NCBI GenBank assembly: GCA_963805915.1
Contig: CAWDWD010000018.1
Coordinates: forward strand, 186,001 to 250,000
Source: JAEULH01 sp963805915
GTDB lineage: Bacteria > Pseudomonadota > Alphaproteobacteria > Rhodospirillales > Defluviicoccaceae
Length of the DNA: 64,000 bases
Direction: 5' to 3'
The notes below the pieces were generated by a model. It did not search any database, had not been told where the DNA came from, and saw only the letters and a program-made list of their open reading frames with translations. Positions 56,062-64,000 of this stretch are shown piece after piece (within the stretch, counting starts at the first letter, position 1; the number at the start of each line of letters is the position of its first letter). A program made the position numbers and the translations under genes.

Positions 56062-56919
56062 TTACGGCCAGGCAACGGCGGGCGGCAGCGACATCAAGAT
56101 GGCCTCGGGATTGCCGCCGGTCTGTAGCCCGAACAACGTGCCGCGGTCGTAGAGCAGGTTGAACTCGACGTAACGGCCGCGCTTGATCAACTGGGCGCGG
56201 CGCTGGTCGTCGCTCCAGGGCGCGAACATGTGCCGGCGGATGATCGCCGAGTAGGCGGCGAGGAAGGCGAGGCCGACGTCGCGGACGAACGCGAAGTCGG
56301 CCGCCCAGTCGGCGGTTGCGAACTCATCGAAGAAGATGCCACCGACGCCTCGGGCTTCGCCGCGGTGCGGCAGAAAGAAGTACTCGTCACACCATGCCTT
56401 GAAGCGCGGATAGTAGTCCTTGTCGTGGGCGTCGCAGGCGGCGCGCAGGGCGTCGTGGAACGCGGCGGTGTCGGCGGCGTCCGCGAATACCGGAGTCATG
56501 TCGGCGCCGCCGCCGAACCAGCCGCGCGAAGTGACGATCATCCGGGTGTTCATGTGCGCCGCCGGGACCAGCGGCGAGCGGGGATGAACCACGGTGGAGA
56601 TGCCCGACGCCCAGAACCGCGGATCCTCGGCGGCGCCGGGGATTTTAGCCCGGAAGGCTTCGGCAAAGACGCCGTCGACGGTCGAGACGTTGACGCCGGC
56701 CTTTTCGAACACCTCGCCGCGCAGGATCGCCATGACACCGCCGCCGCCTCCGGGGCGTTGCCAGGGCTCGCGAACGAAGCGGGCGGGCGTCGTGGGCGCG
56801 GGCGGGGTGGCGGCGGCTTCGATAGCCTCCAACTCCTCGCAAAGGCGGTCGCGCAACTCGCCGAACCACGCGCTTGCTCGTGTTTTCGCCTCGACGTTGA
56901 AGGAGTGTTCACCGGTCAT
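56062..56919 (-). CDS. hemF: Oxygen-dependent coproporphyrinogen III oxidase
   Basis: HemF converts coproporphyrinogen III to protoporphyrinogen IX using oxygen, between the steps of HemE and HemJ. The 285-residue product carries GISTVVHPRSPLVPAAHMNT near residue 105 with the catalytic histidine, the RGWFGGGADMTPVF motif, and the C-terminal EFNLLYDRGTLFGLQTGGNP plus ILMSLPP. It overlaps trmL by 4 bp. Its presence points to aerobic heme synthesis. Confidence 0.96.
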   Translation of the reverse strand: MTGEHSFNVEAKTRASAWFGELRDRLCEELEAIEAAATPPAPTTPARFVREPWQRPGGGGGVMAILRGEVFEKAGVNVSTVDGVFAEAFRAKIPGAAEDPRFWASGISTVVHPRSPLVPAAHMNTRMIVTSRGWFGGGADMTPVFADAADTAAFHDALRAACDAHDKDYYPRFKAWCDEYFFLPHRGEARGVGGIFFDEFATADWAADFAFVRDVGLAFLAAYSAIIRRHMFAPWSDDQRRAQLIKRGRYVEFNLLYDRGTLFGLQTGGNPEAILMSLPPAVAWP

Positions 56920-57392
56920 ACCGGGACGGCCGCGGGCACGCTTGCCGTCTGACGCAGCGCCTCACCGAGGACCATCGCGGCGGCAACGGCGACATTGAGC
57001 GAGCGGCTGCCTTGGACCATCGGCACCCGCAACCGCGCATCGGCGGCGGCATGAACGGCATCGGGAACGCCGCTGCTTTCCCGGCCGACCATGACGGCGT
57101 CGTCCGGCCTGAAGCGGAAGGCGGTATAGGCGGCCTCGGCCCGGGTCGTTAGCAGGAGCAGTCGCGGGGAGGGGCGAGCCTCTTCGAGCGTCCGCAGGTA
57201 GGCGGCCCACGACGGGTAGGTCCGCAAGTTCGCCCGGTCGAGGTAGTCGAGGCCGGCGCGGCGCAACTGGCGGTCGCCGAGGAGAAAACCGCACGGCTCG
57301 ATAAGATCCACCGCGATGCCCAGGCACACGGCCGTCCGCAACATCGTCCCGGTGTTCTGCGGGATGTCGGGCTCATAGAGCGCTAAGCGCAT
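56916..57392 (-). CDS. trmL: tRNA (cytidine/uridine-2'-O-)-methyltransferase TrmL
   Basis: SPOUT methyltransferase that modifies the wobble nucleotide (position 34) of certain leucine tRNAs. From ATG 57392 it has 158 residues, starting MRLALYEPDIPQNTGTMLRT; the SAM-binding trefoil knot motifs are VMVGRESSGVPDAVH and MVQGSRSLNVAVAAAMVLGE. The frame extends to 57500 but homologues begin at 57392. It is the first gene of a trmL-hemF pair. Confidence 0.93.
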   Translation of the reverse strand: MRLALYEPDIPQNTGTMLRTAVCLGIAVDLIEPCGFLLGDRQLRRAGLDYLDRANLRTYPSWAAYLRTLEEARPSPRLLLLTTRAEAAYTAFRFRPDDAVMVGRESSGVPDAVHAAADARLRVPMVQGSRSLNVAVAAAMVLGEALRQTASVPAAVPV

Positions 57393-57829
57393 GTCAAAGA
57401 TGACCTCGAAATGTCCGAACCGTACTCTTTTGCCCGCGGCCGTGGTCGCCGCAATGACGACGCGCGCGCCGTTTCGTACCACCGGCTGGTTGCAGCCCAA
57501 ACCTTATTGCATCTGCTTCGCATTCACCTTACGTCACAGCAATCGTTCGGAGTTTTGCTGCGGCGCAAGATCTTCGCGCTTTCCTAAACGTTGCTTTTCA
57601 ATTATACCCACGCGCCGTACTCTCTGTCATCATACGTCGGGCCAAGCGACCGGCCGGCATTGATGGGCGAGCAACGATGGCGGTCTCGGGTGGATGAAAT
57701 GCCGCCTCCAGCCGTTCTTCAGGGGAAGACCGACGGAGCCGCGGCGCGGGGCAGCGGCTTTGTCCCATCCAGGGGGCGATTACGGGAAGACGACGCCCGG
57801 CCCCCGAGGCAATAAAACGAGGACAACCC
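57393..57829. other. Intergenic region between divergent trmL and petABC
   Basis: A 437-bp gap that should hold two divergent promoters and the petA leader. I find no supportable gene; frames open in it lack any family resemblance. A GAGGACA ribosome-binding sequence precedes petA. No clear operator or hairpin stands out. Confidence 0.5.
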
Positions 57830-58384
57830 ATGGCACACACGGCACCAGCTTCTCCCGAACCCGCGGACGACGAGGTTACGCGACGGGACTTTTTGCTGAT
57901 CGCGACGACATCTATTGCTGTGGTCGGCGCTGGACTTGCAGCCTGGCCCTTCATCGACAGCATGAACCCGGCGAAAGACGTCCTGGCCCTGGCCAGCACC
58001 GGGGTCGACCTGTCGCCGATCGAGGTCGGCCAGCGCATTACCGTCGTTTGGCGCGGTAAACCGGTGTTTATCGATCATCGCCCCGAAAAGGACATCGAGG
58101 CGGCAAGAGACGTTCAGCTCGGCCAATTGATCGACCCCGAGGAAGACGCCGCCCGTGTTCAGAAGCCGGAGTGGCTGGTTGTCGTCGGCGTCTGCACCCA
58201 TCTCGGCTGTATCCCGCTCGGCCAGAAGTCGTCGGATCCGCGCGGAGACTTCGGCGGCTGGTTCTGTCCGTGTCACGGTTCGCACTACGACACGTCGGGC
58301 CGCATCCGCAAGGGGCCGGCACCAAAGAACCTGTTCGTACCGCCGTACCAGTTCGCCGACGACCAAACCATCCGCATCGGCTGA
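57830..58384 (+). CDS. petA: Ubiquinol-cytochrome c reductase Rieske iron-sulfur subunit
   Basis: Rieske subunit of the cytochrome bc1 complex, passing electrons from ubiquinol to cytochrome c1. The N-terminus has a twin-arginine-like TRRDFLLIATTSIAVVGAGL with one membrane anchor. The [2Fe-2S] ligands are in VCTHLGCIPL (about residue 125) and CPCHGSHYDTSGR. The 184-residue length is standard. It is the first gene of petABC, 11 bp before petB. Confidence 0.96.
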   Translation: MAHTAPASPEPADDEVTRRDFLLIATTSIAVVGAGLAAWPFIDSMNPAKDVLALASTGVDLSPIEVGQRITVVWRGKPVFIDHRPEKDIEAARDVQLGQLIDPEEDAARVQKPEWLVVVGVCTHLGCIPLGQKSSDPRGDFGGWFCPCHGSHYDTSGRIRKGPAPKNLFVPPYQFADDQTIRIG

Positions 58385-58395
58385 GGGACACCGTC

Positions 58396-59664
58396 ATGGA
58401 TGCCAACAAGACCTGGAAGAACCCGGTCGTCGCCTGGATCGACCATCGGCTGCCCATTTTTTCGATGATGAACGCCGATCTCGTCGATTACCCGACGCCG
58501 AAGAACCTGAACTATTGGTGGAACTTCGGCTCGCTCGCCGGCATCGCCCTGGTCATTATGATCCTCACCGGGATCTTTCTGGCGATGCACTATACGGCGC
58601 ATGTCGGCTACGCCTTCGAGAGCGTCGAGCGAATTATGCGCGACGTCAATTACGGCTGGCTGATGCGCTATCTGCACATGAACGGCGCGTCGATGTTCTT
58701 CGTCGTCGTCTATATTCACATTTTCCGCGGCCTTTATTACGGCTCCTACAAGTCGCCGCGCGAGATTCTGTGGATCCTCGGCGTATTCATTCTGCTGGCG
58801 ATGATGGCGACCGCGTTCATGGGCTATGTCCTGCCATGGGGACAGATGAGCTTCTGGGGCGCCACGGTCATCACTAACCTGTTCTCGGCCATTCCGCTGG
58901 TCGGCGAGAGCATCGTGACTTGGCTGTGGGGCGGCTTTTCGGTGGATAACGCCACCCTCAATCGGTTCTATGCGCTTCACTACCTGCTGCCGTTCGTCAT
59001 CTTCGCCCTGGTCTTCCTCCATCTCTGGGCGCTTCACGTGCACAAGTCGAACAACCCGCTCGGGATCGACGTCAAGGGCCCGCAGGACACGATCCCGTTC
59101 TCACCGTACTACACGATCAAGGACGCATTCGGTCTCGGCGTCTTCTTGATCATCTATCTCGGCTTTGTCTTCTTCGCGCCCGACTTCTTCGGCGAGCCCG
59201 ATAACTACATCAAGGCGAACCCGTTGGTCACGCCGCCGCACATCGTTCCCGAATGGTACTTCCTGCCGTTCTACGCGATCCTGCGGGCGATCACGTTCGA
59301 CATCTGGTTCATTCCGGCGAAGCTGATCGGCGTTGTGCTGATGTTCGGCTCGATCTTGGTCCTGCTGTTCTTGCCTTGGCTCGACCGCTCTCCGGTGCGC
59401 AGCGCGCGGTTCCGCCCGCTGTACAAGCAGTTCTTCTGGCTGTTCCTGGTCGATTGCTTGGTTCTTGGCATGGCCGGCAAGAACCCGCCCGAGGGCAACT
59501 GGATCTGGATCGGACAGGTGGCAACGGCGTACTACTTCGCCCACTTTCTGATCATCCTGCCGCTGCTGAGCTATCTCGAACGGCCACGACAGCTTCCGGC
59601 CAGCATCAGCACGGCGGTCACGCCCGCGGGCATCGGTATCCCGGCAAGAGGAGTGGCGGAATGA
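58396..59664 (+). CDS. petB: Cytochrome b subunit of the bc1 complex
   Basis: Membrane cytochrome b with two hemes and the quinone sites. The 422-residue protein has about eight membrane helices. Heme-ligating histidines are visible in MHYTAHVGYAF and RYLHMNGASMFF in helix B, and FYALHYLLPF and LHLWALHVHKSNNP in helix D. The Qo-site PEWYF motif is present in HIVPEWYFLPFYAILR. ATG 58396 follows petA closely; the frame is open further upstream within petA. It overlaps petC by 4 bp. Confidence 0.97.
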   Translation: MDANKTWKNPVVAWIDHRLPIFSMMNADLVDYPTPKNLNYWWNFGSLAGIALVIMILTGIFLAMHYTAHVGYAFESVERIMRDVNYGWLMRYLHMNGASMFFVVVYIHIFRGLYYGSYKSPREILWILGVFILLAMMATAFMGYVLPWGQMSFWGATVITNLFSAIPLVGESIVTWLWGGFSVDNATLNRFYALHYLLPFVIFALVFLHLWALHVHKSNNPLGIDVKGPQDTIPFSPYYTIKDAFGLGVFLIIYLGFVFFAPDFFGEPDNYIKANPLVTPPHIVPEWYFLPFYAILRAITFDIWFIPAKLIGVVLMFGSILVLLFLPWLDRSPVRSARFRPLYKQFFWLFLVDCLVLGMAGKNPPEGNWIWIGQVATAYYFAHFLIILPLLSYLERPRQLPASISTAVTPAGIGIPARGVAE

Positions 59665-60446
59665 CGCCAATGAAGCCCCTGTTCGCGACAATCGCCCTGT
59701 CGGTGGGCTTGTCGCTTGGCGCCGCCGGCACGGCTGGCACGGCGAATGCCGCGGAGGGGATAGCGCTTCCGGAGCAAACCTGGAGCTTCGACGGTTTGTT
59801 CGGGACCTTCAATCGGGCCTCGGCGCAGCGCGGGCTTGAGGTCTATAAGCAGGTTTGCGCGAGCTGCCACTCGATGGACCTGCTGTCGTACCGTAACCTG
59901 ACCAACCTCGGCCTGACCGCCGAGCAGGTCGAGGCGCTGGCCGAGCAGCACGAGGTCCAGACCTGCTGCAACGACCAAGGCGAATCGTTCACCCGCCCGG
60001 CAAAGCCGGCGGATCGGTTCGTCGCGCCCTATCCCAACCCGGAAGCCGCGCGTTATGCCAATAATGGCGCCTTGCCGCCGGACCTGTCGCTGATCTCGAA
60101 GGCCCGCGTCGGCGGCGCAGACTATGTGCACGCGGTTCTTACCGGCTATGAGGAGACTCCGCCGGAGGACGTCACCCTGATGCCTGGAATGTATTATAAC
60201 AGGTACTTCCCAGGCCATCAGATCGGCATGCCGCCGCCACTCTCGGAGGGTATTGTCGACTACGCCGACGGAACGCCGGCGACGGTGGAGCAGGCGGCGC
60301 ATGATGTGTCGGTTTTCCTGGCCTGGGCAGCAGAACCGCAACTCGAGGCGCGCAAGCAGATGGGCGTCAAGGTGCTGTTGTTCCTCATCGTCCTGACCGC
60401 GTTCCTGTACGCACTGAAGCGCAAAATCTGGGCGGACGTCCACTGA
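59661..60446 (+). CDS. petC: Cytochrome c1
   Basis: Periplasmic heme subunit of the bc1 complex. A signal peptide (residues 1-27, ending AANA-like AGTANA) precedes the heme site VCASCHSMDLLSYRNL near residue 67. The axial methionine lies in the MPPPLSEGIVDY-type region, and a C-terminal membrane anchor (VLLFLIVLTAFLYALKRK) ends the 261-residue protein. The start overlaps the petB stop by ATGA. Confidence 0.96.
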   Translation: MTPMKPLFATIALSVGLSLGAAGTAGTANAAEGIALPEQTWSFDGLFGTFNRASAQRGLEVYKQVCASCHSMDLLSYRNLTNLGLTAEQVEALAEQHEVQTCCNDQGESFTRPAKPADRFVAPYPNPEAARYANNGALPPDLSLISKARVGGADYVHAVLTGYEETPPEDVTLMPGMYYNRYFPGHQIGMPPPLSEGIVDYADGTPATVEQAAHDVSVFLAWAAEPQLEARKQMGVKVLLFLIVLTAFLYALKRKIWADVH

Positions 60447-60556
60447 GCGGTCGCAAGATCCTGAGCGAGTCGTCGTTATGATCGGCCTTGGCGGCGCGCC
60501 GCCGGGGCCGATTTTTTCCGCCTGAACATGGCCGCTCTGGCGGTCGGCCAAGCATT

Positions 60557-61147
60557 ATGAGGAAAAGTGCCGTGAAGAATATTTTCGCCCTGGCGATCTT
60601 CCTGGGGTTGGCCGTTGCGTTGGCGACGCCGGGCTTGGCCGAGACGCCGCTGACCCAGGCTCAGATCCAATCGACGATCGCGACCATGCGCGATCTCCGC
60701 CCGATCATGGAGAAAAACCGCGAAGAGCTTGAAAAGCTGGTCCCCGAGGATGAGCGCGACGCTCTCGCGAAGGACCCATGCGTGCCTCCACCAAGCGTAA
60801 AATCGTCGGCGGCTTACCGAGAAATGGAAGGTACGGTCCAGGCCCACGGCTTTGCCAACGGCGAGGAGTGGTGTCGGGTCGCCCAGCGCATCACGGGAGC
60901 CTATGCCGCCGTCAAGCTCGACGAGGAAGAGCCGCAGTGGCGTGAAAAGATGGGCGAGGCGCGCAAGCAGATTGAGAGCGCGCCCAACCTGACGCCGGAG
61001 CAGCGGACTCAGCTCCTCGATCAGCTGGAGGAAACTTCGGCACTAGTCGGCTCGCAGAACGTTTCCGACGCGGACAAGGCGGTGGTCAAGGCCAACATTG
61101 GCGAGATCGAAAAGGCCATTCAGGAGTTATATCCCACTCAGCAGTAG
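60557..61147 (+). CDS. Secreted protein of unknown function downstream of petC
   Basis: From ATG 60557 the 196-residue product has a clear signal peptide (KNIFALAIFLGLAVALATPG, cleavage likely after GLAE or ALA-like LAET). The mature part is charged and helical, with two cysteines (KDPCVPP and EEWCRV) that could form a disulfide, and a C-terminal helix-rich region. I do not recognise a family. It follows petC by 110 bp on the same strand and ends before a strong hairpin, so it may be expressed with petABC. A role in the bc1 complex is only a guess. Confidence 0.7.
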   Translation: MRKSAVKNIFALAIFLGLAVALATPGLAETPLTQAQIQSTIATMRDLRPIMEKNREELEKLVPEDERDALAKDPCVPPPSVKSSAAYREMEGTVQAHGFANGEEWCRVAQRITGAYAAVKLDEEEPQWREKMGEARKQIESAPNLTPEQRTQLLDQLEETSALVGSQNVSDADKAVVKANIGEIEKAIQELYPTQQ

Positions 61148-61163
61148 CGGACGGCGGCAAGGC

Positions 61164-61216
61164 AAACCGTCGCCGGGCCGTCGCCGGCGGAGGCGCTTGC
61201 CGGCGGGCGACGGTTT
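61164..61216 (+). terminator. Hairpin, likely transcription terminator
   Basis: An 11-bp perfect stem (AAACCGTCGCC at 61164-61174 with 61206-61216) encloses a GC-rich loop that can itself fold. It lies 17 bp after the secreted-protein gene and 48 bp before tRNA-Ser. There is no long U-run. Confidence 0.6.
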
Positions 61217-61263
61217 CGTTAACGTCTGCCATCGCGCGCCGGCACCAACGCCGGCTGCGTCGC

Positions 61264-61355
61264 GGAGGGGTGCCGGAGCGGCCGATCGGGACGGTCTCGA
61301 AAACCGTTGTACCCTTTGCCGGGTACCGTGGGTTCGAATCCCACCCCCTCCGCCA
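61264..61355 (+). tRNA. tRNA-Ser (anticodon CGA)
   Basis: The 92-nt sequence folds as a class II tRNA. The acceptor stem pairs GGAGGGG with CCCCTCC and the 3' CCA is encoded (61353-61355). The anticodon arm is ACGGT-CTCGAAA-ACCGT, giving anticodon CGA (reads UCG, Ser). A long variable arm (TTGTACCCTTTGCCGGGTAC-like) and the T-loop GGTTCGAATCC are present. Serine tRNA genes are frequent integration sites, and accessory genes follow here. Confidence 0.95.
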
Positions 61356-61428
61356 GTCGCACCACCCGAAACGTTCTCTCCGGCGATCCCAACGCCAGAA
61401 AAACACGTTGTTTCAAAGGGACTTGCCG

Positions 61429-61509
61429 CAAAGGCTGGGGACTGCCGCACCTCGCCGAAGCGCCTTGGCGTTCTCTCTTTGGCCCGTTTCTCCAAAGGCT
61501 GGGGACTGC
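61429..61509 (+). repeat. 17-bp direct repeat pair
   Basis: CAAAGGCTGGGGACTGC occurs at 61429-61445 and 61493-61509, 64 bp apart, in the gene-free stretch after tRNA-Ser. No function is evident. They are unrelated to the tRNA 3' end. Confidence 0.7.
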
Positions 61510-61649
61510 GCCATTTTAGTCCTCAGCCCTAGTGTCATTTGTTGTCAATGGCTTGACCGCTGTTCACCTCCCGCCGAGTTCGAAAGCGAGATTGGGAGGG
61601 CGAGCGGAACGTTAGGAAACTGTCCACAGATACTGCGTTGAGGCAACGA

Positions 61650-62411
61650 TCATATTCCCAACGTCATCTGCGAAACCCTGTCCAAGCGGATGACGCCGAC
61701 CAGCAGCCACGATCCAGGATAGCGGGAGTGCGTGCCCAAGGCGAAGGCCATGCCCTTGCTCGGATAGTCGTGGTTGAACGCCTTGTCCATCAGCCGCAGC
61801 GCCTGCGCTTCCCCGTAATGTCGCTCGAAGTTGTAGAACATGGCGGCGGTTTCCCAGTCGTCGCAGACGTTGCGGTGCGGCTTGCCGTCCTCGGTGTCAT
61901 ATTCGAAGCGGAAGGCGTAGGGACATGGCTCCAGCGCCGTCAACTCCTTGTCGAAGAAGCTCCCCTGACGCGCCACGGATGCGTAGGCTTGCCGGTCCTT
62001 CTCGATCTCGTGGACTTGCTTCTTCTCGTAGCGGAATCGAACGTTGCGCGGCCGGATCAGCGCCAGTGTCTGTTTCTTGGCGGCGGCGGCTTCGGTGGAC
62101 GGTACGATGCCGGGATCGAGGAAGCCGGCCCGCTCCCGCTCCGGCATTTCGGGACCGGCAACGATCGTGTGCTCTTGGACGCGCCTGCTCTCGGGGCGCT
62201 TATCGTCTTTCGGCTTGCGCCATTCGTAGTCGATCCACTGCCAACGGTGAAACTTCCGCTCCAGGGTTCGGAAGTGGATGGGGAACTGGCGGCGCCATTC
62301 TCCGGTTTCGGTCACTCCCGCGCAGCAAACCGTTTCGCCGTGCCTTTCACCGACATGCGGCAACGCCTTGATCAGAACCAACACGCACTCGCGACCGCTC
62401 GTTTCCTTCAT
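61650..62411 (-). CDS. Hypothetical protein paired with a DUF488 gene
   Basis: I do not recognise this 253-residue protein. From ATG 62411 it begins MKETSGRECVLVLIKALPHV and contains GETVCCAGVTETGEWRRQFP, WQWIDYEWRKP, a conserved-looking NVCDDWETAAMFYNFERHYG, and ends in a hydrophobic SWLLVGVIRLDR stretch. Several cysteines (CC near residue 28) might bind metal. There is no signal peptide. The start overlaps the probable end of the DUF488 gene, so the two look like an operon. The neighbourhood (tRNA gene, IS copy, truncated gene) is that of an accessory island. Confidence 0.7.
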   Translation of the reverse strand: MKETSGRECVLVLIKALPHVGERHGETVCCAGVTETGEWRRQFPIHFRTLERKFHRWQWIDYEWRKPKDDKRPESRRVQEHTIVAGPEMPERERAGFLDPGIVPSTEAAAAKKQTLALIRPRNVRFRYEKKQVHEIEKDRQAYASVARQGSFFDKELTALEPCPYAFRFEYDTEDGKPHRNVCDDWETAAMFYNFERHYGEAQALRLMDKAFNHDYPSKGMAFALGTHSRYPGSWLLVGVIRLDRVSQMTLGI

Positions 62412-62868
62412 CCTTCGCCAGTCCCCCTCTGACGCCCAGATGGCGCACTTCAACGCCGATGCGTTGCGCCAGCGCATCGGCCACGATCGAGCGGTGACAG
62501 AAGTCCGGTTGCCGCTCATAACACAGCAGGCACACCCCGCCCCCGTGGGCCAGATCGGCGGCGGTCTGCAGGTCTGCCTGCGCTTCGGCGGTCCGCATGT
62601 GGCGTGCGAAGATCTGCCGGAACTCGACCATCCGGCCTTGTCGCGCGGCGTCACGGCCTTCTCTCGGATCGCCGAGGCCAACCAAGTGGACATAGCGGAT
62701 GCCCGCACCTTCGACCGCCGCGCGCAGCCGGACCTTGGAATAACCCGCGCGTCGGGATGTTGGAACCTGACGGATGTCGATCAGGATTGCGACGCCGCCC
62801 TCGCGCAGGGTGGCGAGAAAATCGTCAAGTGCGGCACCTTCGTATCCGATAGTTGCCAGCCGTGGCAT
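62347..62868 (-). CDS. DUF488 family protein
   Basis: A DUF488 protein of unknown biochemical role. It begins RLATIGYEGAALDDFLATLR and has LIDIRQVPTSRRAGYSK, GLGDPREGRD, and VCLLCYERQPDFCHRSIVAD, with the DxR and ERxxxxCHR motifs that define the family. The open frame runs to 62347 and overlaps the next gene by 65 bp. One extra G in the G5 run near 62428 would instead end it at a TGA overlapping the next ATG (62408), giving 153 residues, so a missing base is likely. Confidence 0.85.
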   Translation of the reverse strand: MPRLATIGYEGAALDDFLATLREGGVAILIDIRQVPTSRRAGYSKVRLRAAVEGAGIRYVHLVGLGDPREGRDAARQGRMVEFRQIFARHMRTAEAQADLQTAADLAHGGGVCLLCYERQPDFCHRSIVADALAQRIGVEVRHLGVRGGLAKDEGNERSRVRVGSDQGVAACR

Positions 62869-62965
62869 AAATTCCCTCCCGCTTCGCCCGCGAATTGGCT
62901 GACGATGGTCGCCGATCCAGGTTGCTCATCCGTTTCAACGGCACGGTGATCCTGGCGCCTCTTCG

Positions 62966-63204
62966 TCAATTCGGGCTTTTGCTCGCAGTGCTTGCCTCTT
63001 CGACCCAGCCAATCAGTTCGTGTGCCCAGGAGTTGTCGGTGGTAGTGAAATGGCGGCCCCGGGCCCGCTGGTGGAGCGCAAACGCCAAGGTCACCGGCAA
63101 CACTTCATTTCGCCAAAGGTCCCAGCCGGCGGCTTCCGAGGTGAGGAGCTTCAAGTCGTCCGGGTCAGACAGTACCCCGGCCCGGCGCAGGGTCCAAACA
63201 CGCT
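62966..63204 (-). pseudogene. Unknown gene, 5' end removed by IS1595 copy 4
   Basis: About 79 residues of a C-terminal region remain, including LTSEAAGWDLWRNEVLPVTL and TTTDNSWAHELIGWVEEAS, ending at 62966. The frame enters from the IS terminal repeat at 63205, which supplies a spurious start. I do not recognise the family. It lies upstream of the DUF488 gene on the same strand with a 97-bp gap and may once have belonged to that group. Confidence 0.6.
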
Positions 63205-64000
63205 CCTGATTACGCATCTTTCTCAGCCTGCCGGGGCGTGGTACAAATCGGGAACATATAAGGAGACAGGCGGGGTTGAGGCATGGCGCGCAATCGTGTT
63301 CAGTTTCAGAAGGGGCTCAGCGAGGCGCGGTTCGATGAGCTTTACGGGAGCGAGGATCCGTGTCGGGAGGTCGTGCTCGGCTGGCGTTGGCCGCAAGGCT
63401 TTGTCTGCCCCGGCTGCGGCGGGCGGAATCACTGCGTCATCAAGACCCGTGCCCTCTACCAGTGCACGTCCTGCCGCCGGCAGACCTCGCTGATGGCCGG
63501 CACGATCTTCGCCTCGACCAAGGTGCCGCTGCGCACTTGGTTTCGCACCATGTACCACCTGACGCAGAGCAAGGGCGGGATCTCCAGCCTCGAGCTCGGC
63601 CGTCGCCTCGGTGTGACCCAGACCACCGCCTGGAAGCTCAAACACAAGCTGATGCAGGTGATGATGGAGCGGGATGCCGGCAAGCGCCTGACCGGTCGGG
63701 TCGAAATGGACGACGCCTATCTCGGTGGCGAACGCTCCGGTGGCAAGCGCGGTCGCGGCGCGCCCGGCAAGACGCCGATCATCGTCGCCGTCGAAACCAC
63801 GCCCGAGGGCAAGCCGGTGCGCCTGAAGCTGCGCCGGGTCATCGGCTTTCGGCGCAAGGAGGTCGAAAAACTGGCCCGACGCAGCCTCGATCCCACCAGC
63901 ACCGTCGTCAGCGACGGCCTCAGCTGCTTCGGCGGTGTCGCGGATGCGGGATGCACGCATCAGCCGATCTGCACAGGATCCGGCCGCAAGGCGGTGCTGA
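63205..64000 (+). mobile_element. IS1595-family element, copy 4 (runs off the window)
   Basis: The left terminal repeat (CCTGATTACGCATC...) starts at 63205, and the sequence follows copy 1 closely to the window end, with a few substitutions. The preceding eight bases (AACACGCT) would be the target duplication if the element is complete; its right end is outside the window. Confidence 0.93.
63283..64000 (+). CDS. IS1595-family transposase, copy 4 (partial at window edge)
   Basis: The start is 78 bp from the element end, as in copy 1. The visible 239 codons cover the zinc ribbon, helix-turn-helix and the VEMDDAYLGG and VVSDGLSCF catalytic motifs. Differences from copy 1 include R27 to P, N111 to T (TQTTAW) and R to G after LSCF. 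No stop appears in the visible part. Confidence 0.92.
   Translation, partial: MARNRVQFQKGLSEARFDELYGSEDPCREVVLGWRWPQGFVCPGCGGRNHCVIKTRALYQCTSCRRQTSLMAGTIFASTKVPLRTWFRTMYHLTQSKGGISSLELGRRLGVTQTTAWKLKHKLMQVMMERDAGKRLTGRVEMDDAYLGGERSGGKRGRGAPGKTPIIVAVETTPEGKPVRLKLRRVIGFRRKEVEKLARRSLDPTSTVVSDGLSCFGGVADAGCTHQPICTGSGRKAVL

Noticed and set aside
61340..63204. tRNA-Ser 3' end duplicated downstream as an attachment site
   Set aside because: I could not find a second copy of the tRNA 3' sequence in the remaining window; an island end may lie beyond it.

Overview
The window reads as a chromosomal segment of a high-GC alphaproteobacterium, most like the Rhodospirillales. This rests on gene order and protein sequence: Tim44/fxsA/secB/dnaQ/coaE/aroE/maf, hemE/hemH/hemJ/rho, mnmE/mnmG/rsmG/parA/parB, ftsY/mtaB/dapF, trpS/murJ/glnD/mutS and petABC. 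It is probably close to the chromosome origin. A 424-bp non-coding stretch between maf and hemE has DnaA-box-like sites, and 11-15 kb further on lie two perfect 16-bp parS sites beside parAB.

Layout. 1-9.1 kb: housekeeping core (protein export chaperone, proofreading subunit, CoA, shikimate and heme synthesis, Rho). 9.3-14.7 kb: redox and repair genes (a frameshifted pirin, quinone oxidoreductase, Ogt, a SPATA20-like thioredoxin-domain protein, a small [2Fe-2S] protein). 14.7-20.5 kb: tRNA-modification genes mnmE/mnmG, rsmG and parAB with parS embedded at gene ends. 20.6-21.7 kb: an intact 1031-bp IS1595-family element with an 8-bp target duplication. 21.7-28.6 kb: cyclase, ftsY, mtaB, dapF, nitroreductase, nfuA, trpS. 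28.6-33.3 kb: an insertion zone between trpS and murJ holding an IS1634-like transposase, two strong hairpins, a group II intron with a frameshifted reverse transcriptase, and a frameshifted PemK/MazF-like toxin gene. 33.3-41.2 kb: murJ, glnD, mutS and a small glycine-rich protein. 41.3-46.1 kb: a decayed Eco57I-type restriction-modification gene lacking its methyltransferase core, followed by a nest of insertion sequences: the 5' third of one IS1595 copy fused to a truncated IS5-family element, then a complete inverted IS1595 copy that itself carries a 218-bp MITE. 46.1-53.0 kb: a MoxR-DUF58-DUF4159-VWA-like operon. 53.0-57.4 kb: DUF1285, Nudix, DUF6111, CCA-adding enzyme, hemF, trmL. 57.8-61.2 kb: cytochrome bc1 operon petABC and a secreted protein of unknown role. 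61.3-64.0 kb: tRNA-Ser(CGA), an accessory gene pair (DUF488 plus an unrecognised protein), a truncated gene and a fourth IS1595 copy running off the window.

How the genes work together. HemE, HemF, HemJ and HemH cover the oxygen-dependent end of heme synthesis and supply the cytochromes encoded by petBC. MnmE/MnmG and MtaB modify tRNA. ParA/ParB/parS and the putative origin form the replication-segregation region. The MoxR operon looks like a chaperone and membrane-complex system of unknown client.

A recurring oddity is that several genes, including core ones (coaE, rsmG, pirin, pemK, the VWA-like gene), become full length if one base is removed; corrected spans are all 3n+1. That pattern suggests assembly or sequencing insertions as much as real gene decay, and it should be settled before any of them is called a pseudogene.
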